Of a DNA stretch of 64,000 nt, positions 27,588-37,302 are shown in pieces; the first letter of the stretch is position 1; each line of letters opens with the position of its first letter. The stretch is from Oceanimonas pelagia (GTDB lineage: Bacteria; Pseudomonadota; Gammaproteobacteria; Enterobacterales; Aeromonadaceae). Under the pieces are notes generated by a model, which saw nothing but the letters and a program-made list of their open reading frames with translations, had not been told where the DNA came from and ran no database searches. The stretch is from NCBI RefSeq assembly GCF_030849025.1, contig NZ_CP118224.1:2278001-2342000 (forward strand). The letters run 5' to 3'. The translations under genes and the position numbers were made by a program.

Positions 27588-28886
27588 TCAGGCCTGGCAC
27601 ATCCGGGCCAGCATGGCGGCAATGGTGCGCACGCCATGGCCCTTGCCACCGGCGGCCCAGAGCTCGTTGGGCACCTTCTGGTAGGAGCCGGACAGATCCA
27701 GGTGCACCCAGTTGCGGCCGTTGTCCGGCACAAAGCGGGACAAAAACGCCGCGGCGGTGGATGCCCCGGCCTGACCCTCGCCCGCATGCACGTTGGCCAT
27801 GTCGGCAAAGGCCGAGGTCAGCAGGTTCTGGTGGAACGGCTCCAGCGGCAGCGGCCAGGCCTTTTCGCCTTCGTCCTTCGCCGCCTGTACCGTTTGCTGT
27901 GCCAGCTCGTAGTTCATGCTGAACACGGCGTTGTAATCCCGGCCCAGCGCCATTTTGGCGGCGCCGGTGAGGGTGGCCGCATCCAGAATAAAGGGCGCAC
28001 CGGTCTCGGACGCCGCCAGCAGGCCGTCGGCCAGCACCAGCCGGCCCTCGGCGTCGGTGTTGAGGATCTCCACGCTCAGGCCGTTGCGGTAGGTGAGAAT
28101 GTCCCCCAGCTTGAAGGCGTGACCGGACACCAGGTTTTCGGCACAGCACAGAAACAGCTTCACCCGGCGGCCGAGGCCACGGGCAATGGCCAGGGCCAGG
28201 GCGCCGGTCACGGTGGCGGCGCCGCCCATGTCGGACTTCATCACCGACATGCCGTCAGAAGATTTGATGCTGTAACCGCCGGAGTCAAAGGTAATGCCCT
28301 TGCCCACCAGGCAGGCGGCCACCGGGGCATCGGGGTCGCCACCGGGATTGTAGTCGAGCTCCAGCAGGGTGGGCGGACGGCTGCTGCCCCGGCCCACTTC
28401 GTAAATGCCCACATGGCCCAGATCCTTGAGCTGTTCGCCGCTGTAGATGCGGTAGCTCACCGCTTCGGGGGCCAGGGACTGAATAAACTTGCCGGCCTCG
28501 GTGGCCAGGGAGGCCGGATAAACGTCTTCCGGGGTGCCGTTAATCATTTCCCGCACCCAGTTGATGGCGGTGCGGCGGGCATCGAACTCGGCCTGGTCGT
28601 CGGCGCTCATCTCCCCCAGCTCCAGCCGCTGGCCGCCCTTGGCGTTATAAAAGCCCTGGGCAAAGGCCCAGCGGCTTTCCAGCGTCCAGTCGTCACCACA
28701 AAGCGCCACGTTTTTGATGCCCATGCCATCGAGCTTGCGCCCCGCCTGCTGCACCCGACGCAGCGGCTCACCGTTTTCACCCAGGTGCACCCGCACCTCG
28801 TCATTCTGAAAGCTGAGCAGCGCCTTGTCGCCCCAGCAGGCCGGGGCGGCATCTGTGGTCAGCATTACCTTCATGGTCGCGGACAT
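27588..28886 (-). CDS. pepB: Peptidase B (M17 leucyl aminopeptidase family)
   Basis: About 432-aa broad-specificity aminopeptidase with two metal ions, colinear with E. coli PepB (427 aa). Metal and active-site motifs are visible: LVGKGITFDSGGYSIK, MKSDMGGAATVTGA and the M17 signature NTDAEGRLVL. Position after iscX is also as in E. coli. GGAGT lies just upstream of two successive ATGs at 28889 and 28886; the second has the better spacing. An isc-operon terminator lies between, so pepB probably has its own promoter here. Confidence 0.95.
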   Translation of the reverse strand: MSATMKVMLTTDAAPACWGDKALLSFQNDEVRVHLGENGEPLRRVQQAGRKLDGMGIKNVALCGDDWTLESRWAFAQGFYNAKGGQRLELGEMSADDQAEFDARRTAINWVREMINGTPEDVYPASLATEAGKFIQSLAPEAVSYRIYSGEQLKDLGHVGIYEVGRGSSRPPTLLELDYNPGGDPDAPVAACLVGKGITFDSGGYSIKSSDGMSVMKSDMGGAATVTGALALAIARGLGRRVKLFLCCAENLVSGHAFKLGDILTYRNGLSVEILNTDAEGRLVLADGLLAASETGAPFILDAATLTGAAKMALGRDYNAVFSMNYELAQQTVQAAKDEGEKAWPLPLEPFHQNLLTSAFADMANVHAGEGQAGASTAAAFLSRFVPDNGRNWVHLDLSGSYQKVPNELWAAGGKGHGVRTIAAMLARMCQA

Positions 28887-28913
28887 CATGACTCCTTGGT
28901 TGTTCGTCAAAAA

Positions 28914-28942
28914 CGGAAAAAGCCACAGTATCACTGTGGCTC
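28914..28942 (-). terminator. Terminator of the isc operon, just upstream of pepB
   Basis: AGCCACAG/CTGTGGCT, a perfect 8-bp stem with a 5-nt loop at 28921-28941, is followed on the minus strand by TTTTT. It lies only about 30 nt before the pepB start. Confidence 0.75.
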
Positions 28943-29286
28943 AAGAGAAAGCTATAAGCTCTGACAATTCGAAGCTGAAGCGTGGTTACACTCCGCCGAC
29001 ACGCTTCAAGCCCATCCGTGGGGCGCTCGGCAAATGTCATCCATGACATTTGACGGTCGGCTACGGTAATCCACACTGCAGCTTCGCCTGACACTCGCAT
29101 TGTCTGCCGGCAAGTGGCCGGCAACTCAGTGCCAAAATCAGGAGGGCAAAGGGTGTCTGCTTCGGCGCGCCCTCTGCGCCAGGGATGGCGCAGTGGAGCC
29201 TACATGGAGGTATTCACGGCGTGCCGCAGAAGTAGTGCCCTTTGGTCGACGAGACTGCACGGCCCAGCCTGCAACGCAAGGTCGAT
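28943..29286. other. Gene-free 344-bp gap between iscX and pepB, rich in hairpins
   Basis: No convincing gene is present on either strand. It holds three separate inverted repeats: TGAAGCGTG/CACGCTTCA at 28976-29008, the near-perfect cruciform CAAATGTCAT/ATGACATTTG with a 2-nt loop at 29031-29052, and the composite palindromic element at 29147-29244. In E. coli the iscX-pepB gap is short, so this is likely an insertion of one or more non-coding repeats. Confidence 0.6.
29147..29244. repeat. 98-bp imperfect palindromic element, MITE/REP-like
   Basis: The ends are CAAAGGG (29147-29153) and CCCTTTG (29238-29244), perfect inverted termini. The adjacent inner sequences (GTGTCTGCTTC and GAAGTAGTGC) are also roughly complementary. 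Inside lies a perfect 8-bp hairpin CTGCGCCA-GGGA-TGGCGCAG at 29174-29193. The motif CAGGGATGGCGCAG followed by a short GGAGCCTACATGGAGG stretch recalls dispersed non-coding repeats I remember from several marine gammaproteobacteria, often mis-annotated as tiny proteins; copy number could not be checked. Confidence 0.55.
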
Positions 29287-29487
29287 TCAGTCGTATTCGT
29301 CCATCCAGGCGAGGATCACCGCTTCCAGAATGCGCTCGTTGGAATGCTCGGGCTCATCATCGAACTCGTCCAGCTCGCAGATCCACCGGTGCAGATCGGT
29401 AAAGCGCACGGTTTTGGGATCCACCTCCGGGTACTGCTCCATCAGCGCCAGGGCAATGTCCAGGCTGTCGGTCCATTTCAGGCTCAT
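29287..29487 (-). CDS. iscX: Fe-S assembly adaptor IscX
   Basis: 66-aa acidic protein (E. coli IscX 66 aa) that binds IscS and iron and tunes the rate of cluster assembly. It starts [20 protein letters not shown] and ends WMDEYD, the conserved termini. A GGAGGAGGGGGA tract precedes the ATG at 29487. It is the last gene of the isc operon, 31 nt after fdx. Confidence 0.96.
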   Translation of the reverse strand: MSLKWTDSLDIALALMEQYPEVDPKTVRFTDLHRWICELDEFDDEPEHSNERILEAVILAWMDEYD

Positions 29488-29518
29488 GGGTCCCCCTCCT
29501 CCTTGGACTTTTCCGTGA

Positions 29519-29857
29519 TCAGTGGCCTTCGGATACCATGTTGACGGTATAGCGCGGAATTTCCACCACCAGATCCTCATCGTCCACCCGGGCCTGGCAG
29601 CCCAGACGGGACTCGGGCTCCAGACCCCAGGCCTTGTCGAGCATGTCGTCTTCCAGCTCGGAGCTTTCCTCCAGCGAGTCAAAGCCTTCCCGCACGATCA
29701 CATGGCAGGTGGTGCAGGCACAGGACTTCTCACAGGCGTGCTCAATGTCGATACCATTGCGCAGCGCCACATCCAGTACAGTTTCCCCGGTTTCGGCCTC
29801 GACGGCAGCGCCCTCGGGGCAAAGCTCGGCATGGGGCAGAAATACAATCTTCGGCAT
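29519..29857 (-). CDS. fdx: [2Fe-2S] ferredoxin of the ISC system
   Basis: 112-aa adrenodoxin-type ferredoxin. Cluster ligands are in [10 protein letters not shown] and in LGCQARV, four cysteines in the C-x5-C-x2-C...C pattern. It supplies electrons for cluster formation on IscU. It lies 2 nt after the hscA stop, so the two are translationally close. Confidence 0.97.
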   Translation of the reverse strand: MPKIVFLPHAELCPEGAAVEAETGETVLDVALRNGIDIEHACEKSCACTTCHVIVREGFDSLEESSELEDDMLDKAWGLEPESRLGCQARVDDEDLVVEIPRYTVNMVSEGH

Positions 29858-29859
29858 CG

Positions 29860-31704
29860 TTACACCTTGTCCACTCGTTGGCCGGCCAGTGCCTTGCGAA
29901 TGGAGGCGTCCATTCGGCGGGCGGCAAAGTCGGCGGTTTGTTTGTCGGTCTGTTCAATGGCGCGCTTGATGGCGTCCGGATCGTCCCCCTGAGCCACCTG
30001 CTGCAGCGCCTCCAGGCAGGCCACCACCTCGGCCTGCTCCTGCTCGCTGAGCAGCTCATCGCCGTCGGCCTGCAGGGCGCTGATGATGTTCTCCACCACC
30101 CGGGCCGCTTCCACCCGCTGCTCGGCCAGCATGCGCGCGGCTATGTCTTCCTGGGCATGCTCGAACGAGGCCTTGAGCATGGAGGAAATATCCTCTTCCT
30201 TCAGACCGTAAGAGGGCTTGACCTCGATACTGGCCTGTACTCCTGACGATTTCTCCATGGCGCTCACCGACAGCAGGCCGTCGGCGTCCACCTGAAAGGT
30301 CACGCGGATATGGGCGGCGCCGGCGGCCATGGGCGGAATGCCGGTCAGCACGAAACGGGCCAGGGAGCGGCAGTCGGCCACCAGCTCACGCTCGCCCTGT
30401 ACCACGTGAATGGCCATGGCGGTCTGACCGTCCTTGAAGGTGGTGAATTCCTGGGCCCGGGCCACGGGAATGGTGGTGTTGCGGGGAATCACCTTTTCCA
30501 CCAGGCCGCCCATGGTCTCCAGGCCGAGGGACAGGGGGATCACATCCAGCAGCAGCATGTCGCTGTCGGGCTTGTTGCCGATAAGAATATCGGCCTGAAT
30601 GCTGGCGCCGATGGCTACCACCTTGTCGGGATCGATGCTGGTGAGCGGCTCCCGGGCAAAAAACTCCCCGACCCGCTCCCGCACCAGCGGAACCCGGGTG
30701 GAGCCCCCTACCATCACCACCTGCTGCACCTCGTCCTGGCTGACACCGGCGTCCTTCAGGGCGCGGCGGCAAGCCATCAGGGTCTTGTTGACCCAGGGCT
30801 GGATCAGGCTGTTGAACTGTTCACGGCTGAGCTCACCCTGCCAGCCTTCCCAGCTGACGGTGACACTGTCGTTGTCGGTCAGCGCCACCTTGGCGGCGGT
30901 GGCGGCATCGTGCAGGTTGCGCTGCTGAGCCGGAGTCAGCTCGGTCACACCGGCCTGCTGCTGAATCCAGTCGCCAAGGGCGTGATCGAAATCGTCACCA
31001 CCCAGGGCCGAGTCGCCGCCGGTGGCCAGCACTTCAAACACGCCCTTGTGCAGGCGCAGAATGGAAATGTCAAAGGTGCCGCCGCCCAGATCATACACCG
31101 CAATCACCCCTTCCTGACCGGAGTCCAGGCCATAGGCGATGGCGGCGGCGGTGGGCTCGTTGAGCAGGCGCAGCACATTCAGCCCGGCCAGTTTGGCCGC
31201 GTCCTTGGTGCCCTGGCGCTGGGCGTCGTCGAAATAGGCCGGCACTGTGATCACCGCCCCTTCAATGGGGTTGCCCAGGGCGGATTCGGCCCGGGCGGCC
31301 AGGGTCTTGAGAATTTCGGCGGATACCTGAACCGGATTCACCGGTCCCTGCGGCGTGTTCAGCTCGATGATGCCGTCGCCGGTATCGCGGAAATCGTAGG
31401 GCAGTCGCGCTTGCGGCACATCGGCCAGGGCCTTGCCCAGCAGCCGCTTGACCGAAACGATGGTATTCTGCGGATCGAATTCGGCCTCGTGCCTGGCATC
31501 AAAGCCCACCCGCAGCCCGTCGGCGGTGTAGTGCACCACGGACGGCAGCAGTTCCCGGCCCTGCTCGTCGGCCAGGGTCTCGGCCAGGCCGCTGCGCACC
31601 ACGGCCACCAGGGAATTGGTGGTGCCCAGATCGATGCCTACGGCCCACTTGTGCTCGTGCGGAGCCGCGCTCTGGCCCGGCTCGGAAATTTGTAACAATG
31701 CCAT
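29860..31704 (-). CDS. hscA: Hsp70-type chaperone HscA
   Basis: 614-aa specialised Hsp70 (E. coli HscA 616 aa). With HscB it helps release the cluster from IscU, binding the LPPVK motif of IscU. N-terminal ATPase motifs: [35 protein letters not shown]. The substrate domain and lid follow. No EEVD tail is expected for a bacterial protein. It lies 5 nt after hscB. Confidence 0.97.
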   Translation of the reverse strand: MALLQISEPGQSAAPHEHKWAVGIDLGTTNSLVAVVRSGLAETLADEQGRELLPSVVHYTADGLRVGFDARHEAEFDPQNTIVSVKRLLGKALADVPQARLPYDFRDTGDGIIELNTPQGPVNPVQVSAEILKTLAARAESALGNPIEGAVITVPAYFDDAQRQGTKDAAKLAGLNVLRLLNEPTAAAIAYGLDSGQEGVIAVYDLGGGTFDISILRLHKGVFEVLATGGDSALGGDDFDHALGDWIQQQAGVTELTPAQQRNLHDAATAAKVALTDNDSVTVSWEGWQGELSREQFNSLIQPWVNKTLMACRRALKDAGVSQDEVQQVVMVGGSTRVPLVRERVGEFFAREPLTSIDPDKVVAIGASIQADILIGNKPDSDMLLLDVIPLSLGLETMGGLVEKVIPRNTTIPVARAQEFTTFKDGQTAMAIHVVQGERELVADCRSLARFVLTGIPPMAAGAAHIRVTFQVDADGLLSVSAMEKSSGVQASIEVKPSYGLKEEDISSMLKASFEHAQEDIAARMLAEQRVEAARVVENIISALQADGDELLSEQEQAEVVACLEALQQVAQGDDPDAIKRAIEQTDKQTADFAARRMDASIRKALAGQRVDKV

Positions 31705-31709
31705 GAGAT

Positions 31710-32228
31710 TCAGAATTCCTGCTGGGCGTCTTCCACCCGTTCAAGCTCGGCGTGCAGCTTGGCCATGAATTTGAGTTTGCGCACCGTGTCGGCGGCGTCA
31801 CTCCAGTGACCGGCGTCAAGCTGCTGCTCCAGTTCGCGATAATAATCGTTCGAAGCCTGTTTCAGCTCGCGCTCAAAGGCCATGATGGCGGCAAACACGT
31901 CGCTGGCGGCGGGAATCTCTTCCAGCTGCTCGCGCCATTCCATTTGCTGCATCAGAAACGCGGGATCCTTGAGAGTTTGCTGCTCGCCACGAATATCCAC
32001 GCCCTGCAGCGACAGCAGGTATTCGGCCCGAGCCAACGGATCCTTGAGGGTGGAAAAAGCGTCGTTGATGCGGGCGGCCTGCTGTACCGCCTGCAAACGC
32101 TCCCGCTCGGGGCGGGAGGCGAATTTGTCGGGATGGAACCGGGTCTGCAGCCGGCGGTAGGCCTCGGACAAGGCCTGACCGTCGAGTTGAAACTGAGCGG
32201 GCAGATCAAACAGCTCAAAGTAGTTCAT
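31710..32228 (-). CDS. hscB: J-protein co-chaperone HscB
   Basis: 172-aa J-domain protein (E. coli 171 aa) that brings IscU to HscA. The J domain at residues 1-75 has the HPDK tripeptide-lysine in [16 protein letters not shown]. The C-terminal helical domain with [13 protein letters not shown] is the IscU-binding part. It is within the isc operon. Confidence 0.97.
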   Translation of the reverse strand: MNYFELFDLPAQFQLDGQALSEAYRRLQTRFHPDKFASRPERERLQAVQQAARINDAFSTLKDPLARAEYLLSLQGVDIRGEQQTLKDPAFLMQQMEWREQLEEIPAASDVFAAIMAFERELKQASNDYYRELEQQLDAGHWSDAADTVRKLKFMAKLHAELERVEDAQQEF

Positions 32229-32238
32229 GCCGCTTTCC

Positions 32239-32562
32239 TTAAACGTTAAAGCTCTCGCCGCAACCGCATTCCCCGGTGATATTGGGGTTGTTGAACTTGA
32301 AGCCTTCGTTCAGCCCTTCCTTGACGAAGTCCAGCTCGGTGCCATCCAGATAAACCAGGCTCTTGCTGTCGACGATCACCTTGACCTCGCCATGCTCGAA
32401 CACCTGATCGCCCTCGGACAGCTCATCCACGAACTCCAGCACATAGGCCAGGCCGGAACAGCCGGAAGTTTTCACTCCCAGCCGCAGGCCAATGCCCTTG
32501 CCCCGGTTGTTGAGAAAGGTCTGCACCCGCTGGGCGGCCGCGTCGGTAATGGTGATCGCCAT
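32239..32562 (-). CDS. iscA: A-type Fe-S carrier IscA
   Basis: 107-aa carrier (E. coli 107 aa). The three conserved cysteines are in [12 protein letters not shown] and CGCGESFNV. It passes Fe-S clusters to apo-targets such as IspG. It is 12 nt after iscU and 10 nt before hscB. Confidence 0.98.
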   Translation of the reverse strand: MAITITDAAAQRVQTFLNNRGKGIGLRLGVKTSGCSGLAYVLEFVDELSEGDQVFEHGEVKVIVDSKSLVYLDGTELDFVKEGLNEGFKFNNPNITGECGCGESFNV

Positions 32563-32574
32563 AATGTCTCCGTC

Positions 32575-32961
32575 TTACGCCAGGTTCTTTTTCTTCTTGT
32601 AATCGTCGATGGCCGCCTTGATGGCATCCTCCGCCAGAATGGAGCAGTGGATCTTCACCGGCGGCAGGGCCAGCTCTTCGGCAATGTCGGTGTTCTTGAT
32701 GCTGGCCGCTTCATCCAGGCTCTTGCCCTTGACCCACTCGGTGATCAGCGAGCTGGAGGCGATGGCGGAGCCACAGCCGTAGGTCTTGAACTTGGCATCC
32801 TCGATGATGCCGTCGTCACTGATCTTCAGTTGCAGCTTCATCACGTCGCCGCAGGCCGGCGCGCCCACCATGCCGGTGGCCACACTGGGGTCGTTCTTGT
32901 CAAAACCGCCGACGTTGCGGGGGTTTTCATAGTGATCGATTACTTTTTCGCTGTAAGCCAT
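32575..32961 (-). CDS. iscU: Fe-S scaffold IscU
   Basis: 128-aa scaffold on which the cluster is built (E. coli 128 aa). Ligand cysteines are in GAPACGDVMKL, TYGCGSAIAS and VKIHCSIL. The HscA-recognition motif LPPVK is intact near residues 99-103. It follows iscS by 29 nt. Confidence 0.98.
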   Translation of the reverse strand: MAYSEKVIDHYENPRNVGGFDKNDPSVATGMVGAPACGDVMKLQLKISDDGIIEDAKFKTYGCGSAIASSSLITEWVKGKSLDEAASIKNTDIAEELALPPVKIHCSILAEDAIKAAIDDYKKKKNLA

Positions 32962-32990
32962 GATTCAATTCCTCTGCAGTCCGTCACACC

Positions 32991-34205
32991 TTAATGGTGT
33001 ACCCACTCAACTTTTTCCAGGTCCACGCCATCCTTGAACATCTCCCACAGCGGGGACATTTCCCGCAGGCGGCCAATGGCTTCGTTCACCAGCTGTATCG
33101 CATAGTCCACTTCTTCCTCGGTGGTGAAGCGGCCGATGCTGAAGCGAATGGAGCTGTGCGCCAGCTCGTCGTTCAGGCCCAGGGCACGCAGCACGTAGGA
33201 CGGCTCCAGGCTGGCGGAGGTACAGGCCGAGCCGGAGGACACCGCCAGATCTTTCAGCGCCATCATCAGGGACTCGCCTTCCACATAGGCAAAGCTGATG
33301 TTGAGAATGCCGGGCACCCGCTGTTCCAGATCGCCGTTGACATAAACTTCTTCAATGTCTTTCACACCGTTGTAAAGACGGTCGCGCAGGGCGCGAATAC
33401 GTTCGCCCTCGGCCTGCATTTCTTCTTTCGCAATGCGGAAGGCCTCGCCCATGCCCACGATCTGGTGGGTTGCCAGGGTGCCGGAACGCATGCCACGCTC
33501 GTGACCGCCGCCGTGCATCTGAGCTTCCAGACGCACCCGCGGCTTGCGGCATACATACAGGGCACCGATGCCCTTGGGGCCGTAAATCTTGTGGGCCGAC
33601 AGCGACAACAGGTCGATGTTCATGGCCTGAACGTCCAGCGGAATCTTGCCGGCACTCTGGGCGGCATCCACATGGAACATGATCTTGCGGCTGCGGCACA
33701 GCTCGCCAATGGCTTTCACATCCTGGATCACGCCGGTTTCGTTATTGACATGCATGATGCTCACCAGAATGGTGTCGTCACGCAGGGCGCCTTCGATCTG
33801 CTCCAGGGTGAACAGGCCGTTGGGCTGGGGCTCCAGGTAAGTCACCTCATAGCCTTCCCGCTCCAGCTGGCGGCAGGGATCCAGCACCGCCTTGTGTTCG
33901 GTCTTGGAGGTGACGATGTGCTTGCCCTTCTTGCCATAGAAGTGGGCAATGCCCTTGATGGCCAGGTTGTCGGACTCGGTGGCGCCGGAGGTGAACACGA
34001 TCTCCCGCGGATCGGCGTTGATCAGCTCGGCAATCTGGTTGCGGGCGATGTCCACCGCCTCTTCCGCCTGCCAGCCAAAGCGGTGGGAGCGGGACGCCGG
34101 GTTGCCGAAAAAGCCGTCCGGGGTCAGGTATTGCATCATTTTTTCGGCGACGCGAGGGTCTACCGGGCAGGTAGCCGCATAGTCGAGATAAATGGGCAGT
34201 TTCAT
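32991..34205 (-). CDS. iscS: Cysteine desulfurase IscS
   Basis: 404-aa PLP enzyme (E. coli 404 aa) that takes sulfur from cysteine for Fe-S clusters, thio-tRNA and thiamin. The PLP lysine is in [12 protein letters not shown] and the mobile catalytic cysteine is in [13 protein letters not shown]. It ends in VEWVHH, the IscU-contact tail. Two ATGs in tandem are possible; the second (34205) has better spacing from GGAG and matches [10 protein letters not shown] of the family. Confidence 0.98.
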   Translation of the reverse strand: MKLPIYLDYAATCPVDPRVAEKMMQYLTPDGFFGNPASRSHRFGWQAEEAVDIARNQIAELINADPREIVFTSGATESDNLAIKGIAHFYGKKGKHIVTSKTEHKAVLDPCRQLEREGYEVTYLEPQPNGLFTLEQIEGALRDDTILVSIMHVNNETGVIQDVKAIGELCRSRKIMFHVDAAQSAGKIPLDVQAMNIDLLSLSAHKIYGPKGIGALYVCRKPRVRLEAQMHGGGHERGMRSGTLATHQIVGMGEAFRIAKEEMQAEGERIRALRDRLYNGVKDIEEVYVNGDLEQRVPGILNISFAYVEGESLMMALKDLAVSSGSACTSASLEPSYVLRALGLNDELAHSSIRFSIGRFTTEEEVDYAIQLVNEAIGRLREMSPLWEMFKDGVDLEKVEWVHH

Positions 34206-34256
34206 CATATTCTCCGTTCCAACGCTGCCCTGTACGGCAGTCTTGTCATCGACATT

Positions 34257-34754
34257 TTAAAGTTGAACTTTAACGCTCACAGACCGATCCTGGTTTTCTT
34301 CCAGGTTCAGCATGCTCAGATGTTTGTCTTGCTGTCCGGATATGCGCCGGACCTCGTTCTGACTGACCAGCTCGGCCAGGGTTATGGCGTCGAGAAAGTT
34401 GCTGATCCGTTCGCTCAGGGCACACCACAGGGTGTGAGTCAGACACTGGTTGCCGCCGTGGCAGTCCCCCTTGCCCTGACACTTGGTGGCATCCACCGAC
34501 TCGTCGACGGCGGCGATCACCGCGCCCACGGAGATGTCACCGGCGTCCTGCCCCAGCAGGTAACCGCCACCCGGGCCGCGCACGCTGCTCACCAGCCCCT
34601 GCTTGCGCAGGCGGGAGAACAGCTGTTCAAGATAGGACAGGGAAATGCCCTGCCGCTCCGAGATATCGGCCAGGGATACCGGCCCCTGGTTGGCATGCAG
34701 TGCCACGTCCAGCATGGCGGTGACCGCATAGCGCCCTTTCGATGTCAGTCTCAT
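34257..34754 (-). CDS. iscR: Fe-S sensing regulator IscR
   Basis: 165-aa Rrf2-family repressor of the isc operon that senses cluster supply through its own [2Fe-2S] cluster. The N-terminal winged helix begins [18 protein letters not shown]. Ligands Cys92, Cys98, Cys104 and His107 are all present at E. coli numbering. It is the first gene of the isc operon, and a near-perfect type 1 IscR site lies 38 bp upstream of the ATG. Confidence 0.98.
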   Translation of the reverse strand: MRLTSKGRYAVTAMLDVALHANQGPVSLADISERQGISLSYLEQLFSRLRKQGLVSSVRGPGGGYLLGQDAGDISVGAVIAAVDESVDATKCQGKGDCHGGNQCLTHTLWCALSERISNFLDAITLAELVSQNEVRRISGQQDKHLSMLNLEENQDRSVSVKVQL

Positions 34755-34791
34755 GGATTCAAACCGTTTTCGAACATGGCGTCAGGGTGTC

Positions 34792-34816
34792 ATACCCGAG
34801 TGTTTCAGTCAAGTAT
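34792..34816 (-). promoter_or_regulatory. Type 1 IscR binding site of the isc promoter
   Basis: On the minus strand the 25 bp begin ATACTTGACT and end ACTCGGGTAT. They agree with the published type 1 consensus (ATASYYGACT, AT-rich centre, YRGTCRRSTAT) at 24 of 25 positions by my count. The embedded TTGACT can be the -35. This predicts holo-IscR autorepression. Confidence 0.85.
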
Positions 34817-34837
34817 TTACCCCGGCGCCGCTGTCGG

Positions 34838-35566
34838 TTATTCCGCGCTTTTGTGCGCCATGCGACGCTGCACCGAGGTCAGAATGCCCCGCAGTATATT
34901 GAGCTCGTGATCTTCCGGCCGGGCCCGGTTGAACAGCCGGCGCAACTTGGTCATCACCTGCCCCGGATGGGGCTTGATGATAAAGCCGGTGTCCAGCAGA
35001 GTCTGTTCCAGATGCTCGTAAAACCGTTCCAGATCCGACGCCAGCGGGTAGCTTTCTGTCACCGGCTGCTCCTGCCGGCCGGCCAGCCAGGCCATGCGCA
35101 CCTCATAACTCAGGGTCTGCACCGCCATGGCCAGGTTGAGGGAGCTGTATTCCGGGTTGGCGGGAATGGCCACGTGGTAGTGACACTGCTGCAGCTCTTC
35201 ATTGGTCAGCCCGGTGCGCTCCCGGCCGAACACCAGCGCCACCTTGTGGCAGGGGGCTTCCGCCATCGCCTTTTCCCCCGCTTCCCGCGCATTGAGCATG
35301 GGCCAGGACCAGGTGCGCGAACGGGCGCTGGTGCCGATCACCAGGCCACAGTCGGCCACCGCCTCGGCCAGAGTAGGCACGGTGCGGGCACTGGCCAGAA
35401 TGTCGCTGGCGCCGGCGGCCAGGGCCACCGACTGGCCGTCGGGCGGGCTGACCGGATCCACCAGGCAGAGATCGCTCAGGCCCATGGTTTTCATGGCCCG
35501 GGCGGCGGAGCCCATGTTGCCGGTGTGGGAGGTGTTTACCAGCACGATGCGTACTTGCTCAAGCAT
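34838..35566 (-). CDS. trmJ: tRNA (Cm32/Um32) 2'-O-methyltransferase TrmJ
   Basis: 242-aa SPOUT-class methyltransferase that modifies position 32 of several tRNAs. It starts [33 protein letters not shown]-knot motifs are [14 protein letters not shown] and [17 protein letters not shown]. The C-terminal basic extension ([16 protein letters not shown]) is typical. Position upstream of iscR is conserved with E. coli. The IscR site in the 83-bp gap lies beyond its stop. Confidence 0.96.
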   Translation of the reverse strand: MLEQVRIVLVNTSHTGNMGSAARAMKTMGLSDLCLVDPVSPPDGQSVALAAGASDILASARTVPTLAEAVADCGLVIGTSARSRTWSWPMLNAREAGEKAMAEAPCHKVALVFGRERTGLTNEELQQCHYHVAIPANPEYSSLNLAMAVQTLSYEVRMAWLAGRQEQPVTESYPLASDLERFYEHLEQTLLDTGFIIKPHPGQVMTKLRRLFNRARPEDHELNILRGILTSVQRRMAHKSAE

Positions 35567-35625
35567 GTTGACCTTGTTTCCGTTGCGCTCAGGGCGCAGG
35601 ATTTTAACACAGTCGTGTGAGGGGA

Positions 35626-36147
35626 TCAGGTTTTATCCTCGGCCGCCATGCCCTTGCCGTGGGGCCGGCATTCCGCCTGACGCAGCACCCAGGCCATTCC
35701 CGCCAGCCCCCGCCTGAGCCAGGCCGGCTGAAGCGAAGGCTCCAGCCGGTCGAGCAGATTTTTACATTCCAGGCCAAGCTCGGTGTCGCCGGAGATCAGC
35801 AGCCGGCGCTGAAAAAACAGGGTGTCGGGATCGCACTCCCGGTTACCGAGCCGGATCAGATCGTTAAAGCCGGCCCGAATCACCACATCGGCGTTGTCAT
35901 CCTGCAGCATCCTGAGCCTGTCGCCGGAGCAGGTCAGGGTCAGCCGGTAATCGAGATCCGGCACCCACACCTGCAGCCGGCGCCCCTGCAAAAAAACCAG
36001 CTCGCCCCGGTGCAGCGGCTCGTCCAGCAGCCGGCACAACACCGCCTCCAGCACCGGCGCCTGCAGGCGCAGCGGCACCCGCGCCAGTGGTTGTTTCAGC
36101 CAGCCAGGGCCGCGCCGGCTGAGCTGTTGACAGATGATCGGCAGCAT
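35626..36147 (-). CDS. ubiT: Anaerobic ubiquinone accessory factor UbiT (SCP2 domain)
   Basis: 173-aa SCP2-type lipid-binding protein of the UbiTUV oxygen-independent ubiquinone pathway. It is thought to carry hydrophobic intermediates, as UbiJ does under oxygen. The SCP2 fold region runs from [15 protein letters not shown] through [20 protein letters not shown] at 36147 with AGGAG 9 nt upstream is preferred; a TTG at 36165 would overlap that ribosome site. It is divergent from ubiU across a 151-bp control region with an FNR-like box. Confidence 0.9.
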   Translation of the reverse strand: MLPIICQQLSRRGPGWLKQPLARVPLRLQAPVLEAVLCRLLDEPLHRGELVFLQGRRLQVWVPDLDYRLTLTCSGDRLRMLQDDNADVVIRAGFNDLIRLGNRECDPDTLFFQRRLLISGDTELGLECKNLLDRLEPSLQPAWLRRGLAGMAWVLRQAECRPHGKGMAAEDKT

Positions 36148-36226
36148 ACATAACCTCTCCTGCAAAAGGCCCTATCTCATCATGCCGTGGTGGTGCGCTT
36201 ACTGCGCCAAATCAAATCGGCCGCAA

Positions 36227-36240
36227 TTGTTTCAAATCAA
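36227..36240. promoter_or_regulatory. FNR-like box in the ubiT/ubiU control region
   Basis: TTGTTTCAAATCAA matches the FNR consensus TTGAT-N4-ATCAA at 9 of 10 positions. A TTAGAG at 36262-36267 could be the ubiUV -10, placing the box centre near -41.5, the usual class II activator position. This fits oxygen-limited induction of UbiUV known from E. coli. Confidence 0.7.
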
Positions 36241-36298
36241 ATTCTGCTGATGCCATCCCCATTAGAGTGACATTCTTCTGCACCAGGGGGCCATTATC

Positions 36299-37294
36299 AT
36301 GGAATTGCTCTGCCCAGCCGGCAGTCTGCCGGCACTGAAATCTGCGGTCGATCAGGGTGCCGATGCGGTTTACATCGGCTTCAAGGATCAGACCAACGCC
36401 CGCCACTTTGCCGGCCTGAACTTCACCCCGCAAGGGCTGCACGAGGGGGTCGATTATCTGCGCCGCCATGGCCGCAGGCTGCACGTGGCCATCAATACCT
36501 TTGCCCACCAGGGCAGGGAGACGGTCTGGCGAGGTGCGGTGGATCAGGCCATGAGCCTGGGCGCCGACGCCCTGATCATCGCCGACACCGCCATGCTCGA
36601 CTACGCCGCCCGGCACTATCCCGATGCCGAGTTGCATCTGTCGGTGCAGGCCAGCGCCACCAACGCCGCCGCCATTCGCTTTTTTCAGCAAAACTTCGGG
36701 GTGCGCCGGGTGGTGCTGCCGCGGGTCCTGTCCATTCAGCAGGTGCGCCAGCTGGCGAAGGACACCGACGCCGAGCTGGAGGTGTTCGCCTTTGGCAGCC
36801 TGTGCATCATGGCCGAGGGCCGCTGCTACCTGTCTTCCTACCTCACCGGGGAAAGCCCCAATACCGTGGGTGCCTGCTCGCCCGCCCGTTTTGTGCGCTG
36901 GGAGGAGCGCCAGGGCTTGCTCGAATCCCGCCTCAATCATGTGCTGATCGACCGCTTTGCCGACGGTGAACAGGCCGGCTACCCCACCCTGTGCAAGGGT
37001 CGCTTTGAAGTGGATGGCCGGCGTTACCACACCCTGGAGGAGCCCACCAGCCTCAACACCCTGAGCCTGCTGCCCGAGCTGGTCCGGCTGGGAGTGAAGT
37101 CGGTGAAAATCGAAGGCCGCCAGCGCAGCCCGGCTTATGTGAGCCAGGTAACCCGGGTGTGGCGCCAGGCGCTGGATGCCTGCCTGGGTCATGCCGGGGA
37201 CTATCATGTCGAGCCCGGCTGGCAACGGCAGCTCGACGCCCTCTCCGAAGGCAGCCAGACCACCCTGGGTGCCTACCACCGCAAATGGCAATAG
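36299..37294 (+). CDS. ubiU: UbiU, O2-independent ubiquinone hydroxylation, U32 peptidase family
   Basis: 331-aa member of the U32 family (E. coli UbiU 331 aa). With UbiV it forms a [4Fe-4S] complex that hydroxylates ubiquinone precursors without O2, using prephenate as oxygen donor. The four cluster cysteines are at Cys169, Cys176, Cys193 and Cys232, exactly as in E. coli. It starts MELLCPAGSLPALKSAVDQG. It is followed after 8 nt by ubiV. Confidence 0.95.
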   Translation: MELLCPAGSLPALKSAVDQGADAVYIGFKDQTNARHFAGLNFTPQGLHEGVDYLRRHGRRLHVAINTFAHQGRETVWRGAVDQAMSLGADALIIADTAMLDYAARHYPDAELHLSVQASATNAAAIRFFQQNFGVRRVVLPRVLSIQQVRQLAKDTDAELEVFAFGSLCIMAEGRCYLSSYLTGESPNTVGACSPARFVRWEERQGLLESRLNHVLIDRFADGEQAGYPTLCKGRFEVDGRRYHTLEEPTSLNTLSLLPELVRLGVKSVKIEGRQRSPAYVSQVTRVWRQALDACLGHAGDYHVEPGWQRQLDALSEGSQTTLGAYHRKWQ

Positions 37295-37302
37295 GAGCGC
37301 AC

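Noticed and set aside
29114-29518. Open frame crossing the palindromic element near iscX
   Set aside because: Its translation comes from the non-coding repeat and then antisense iscX; such frames are typical false genes over dispersed repeats.
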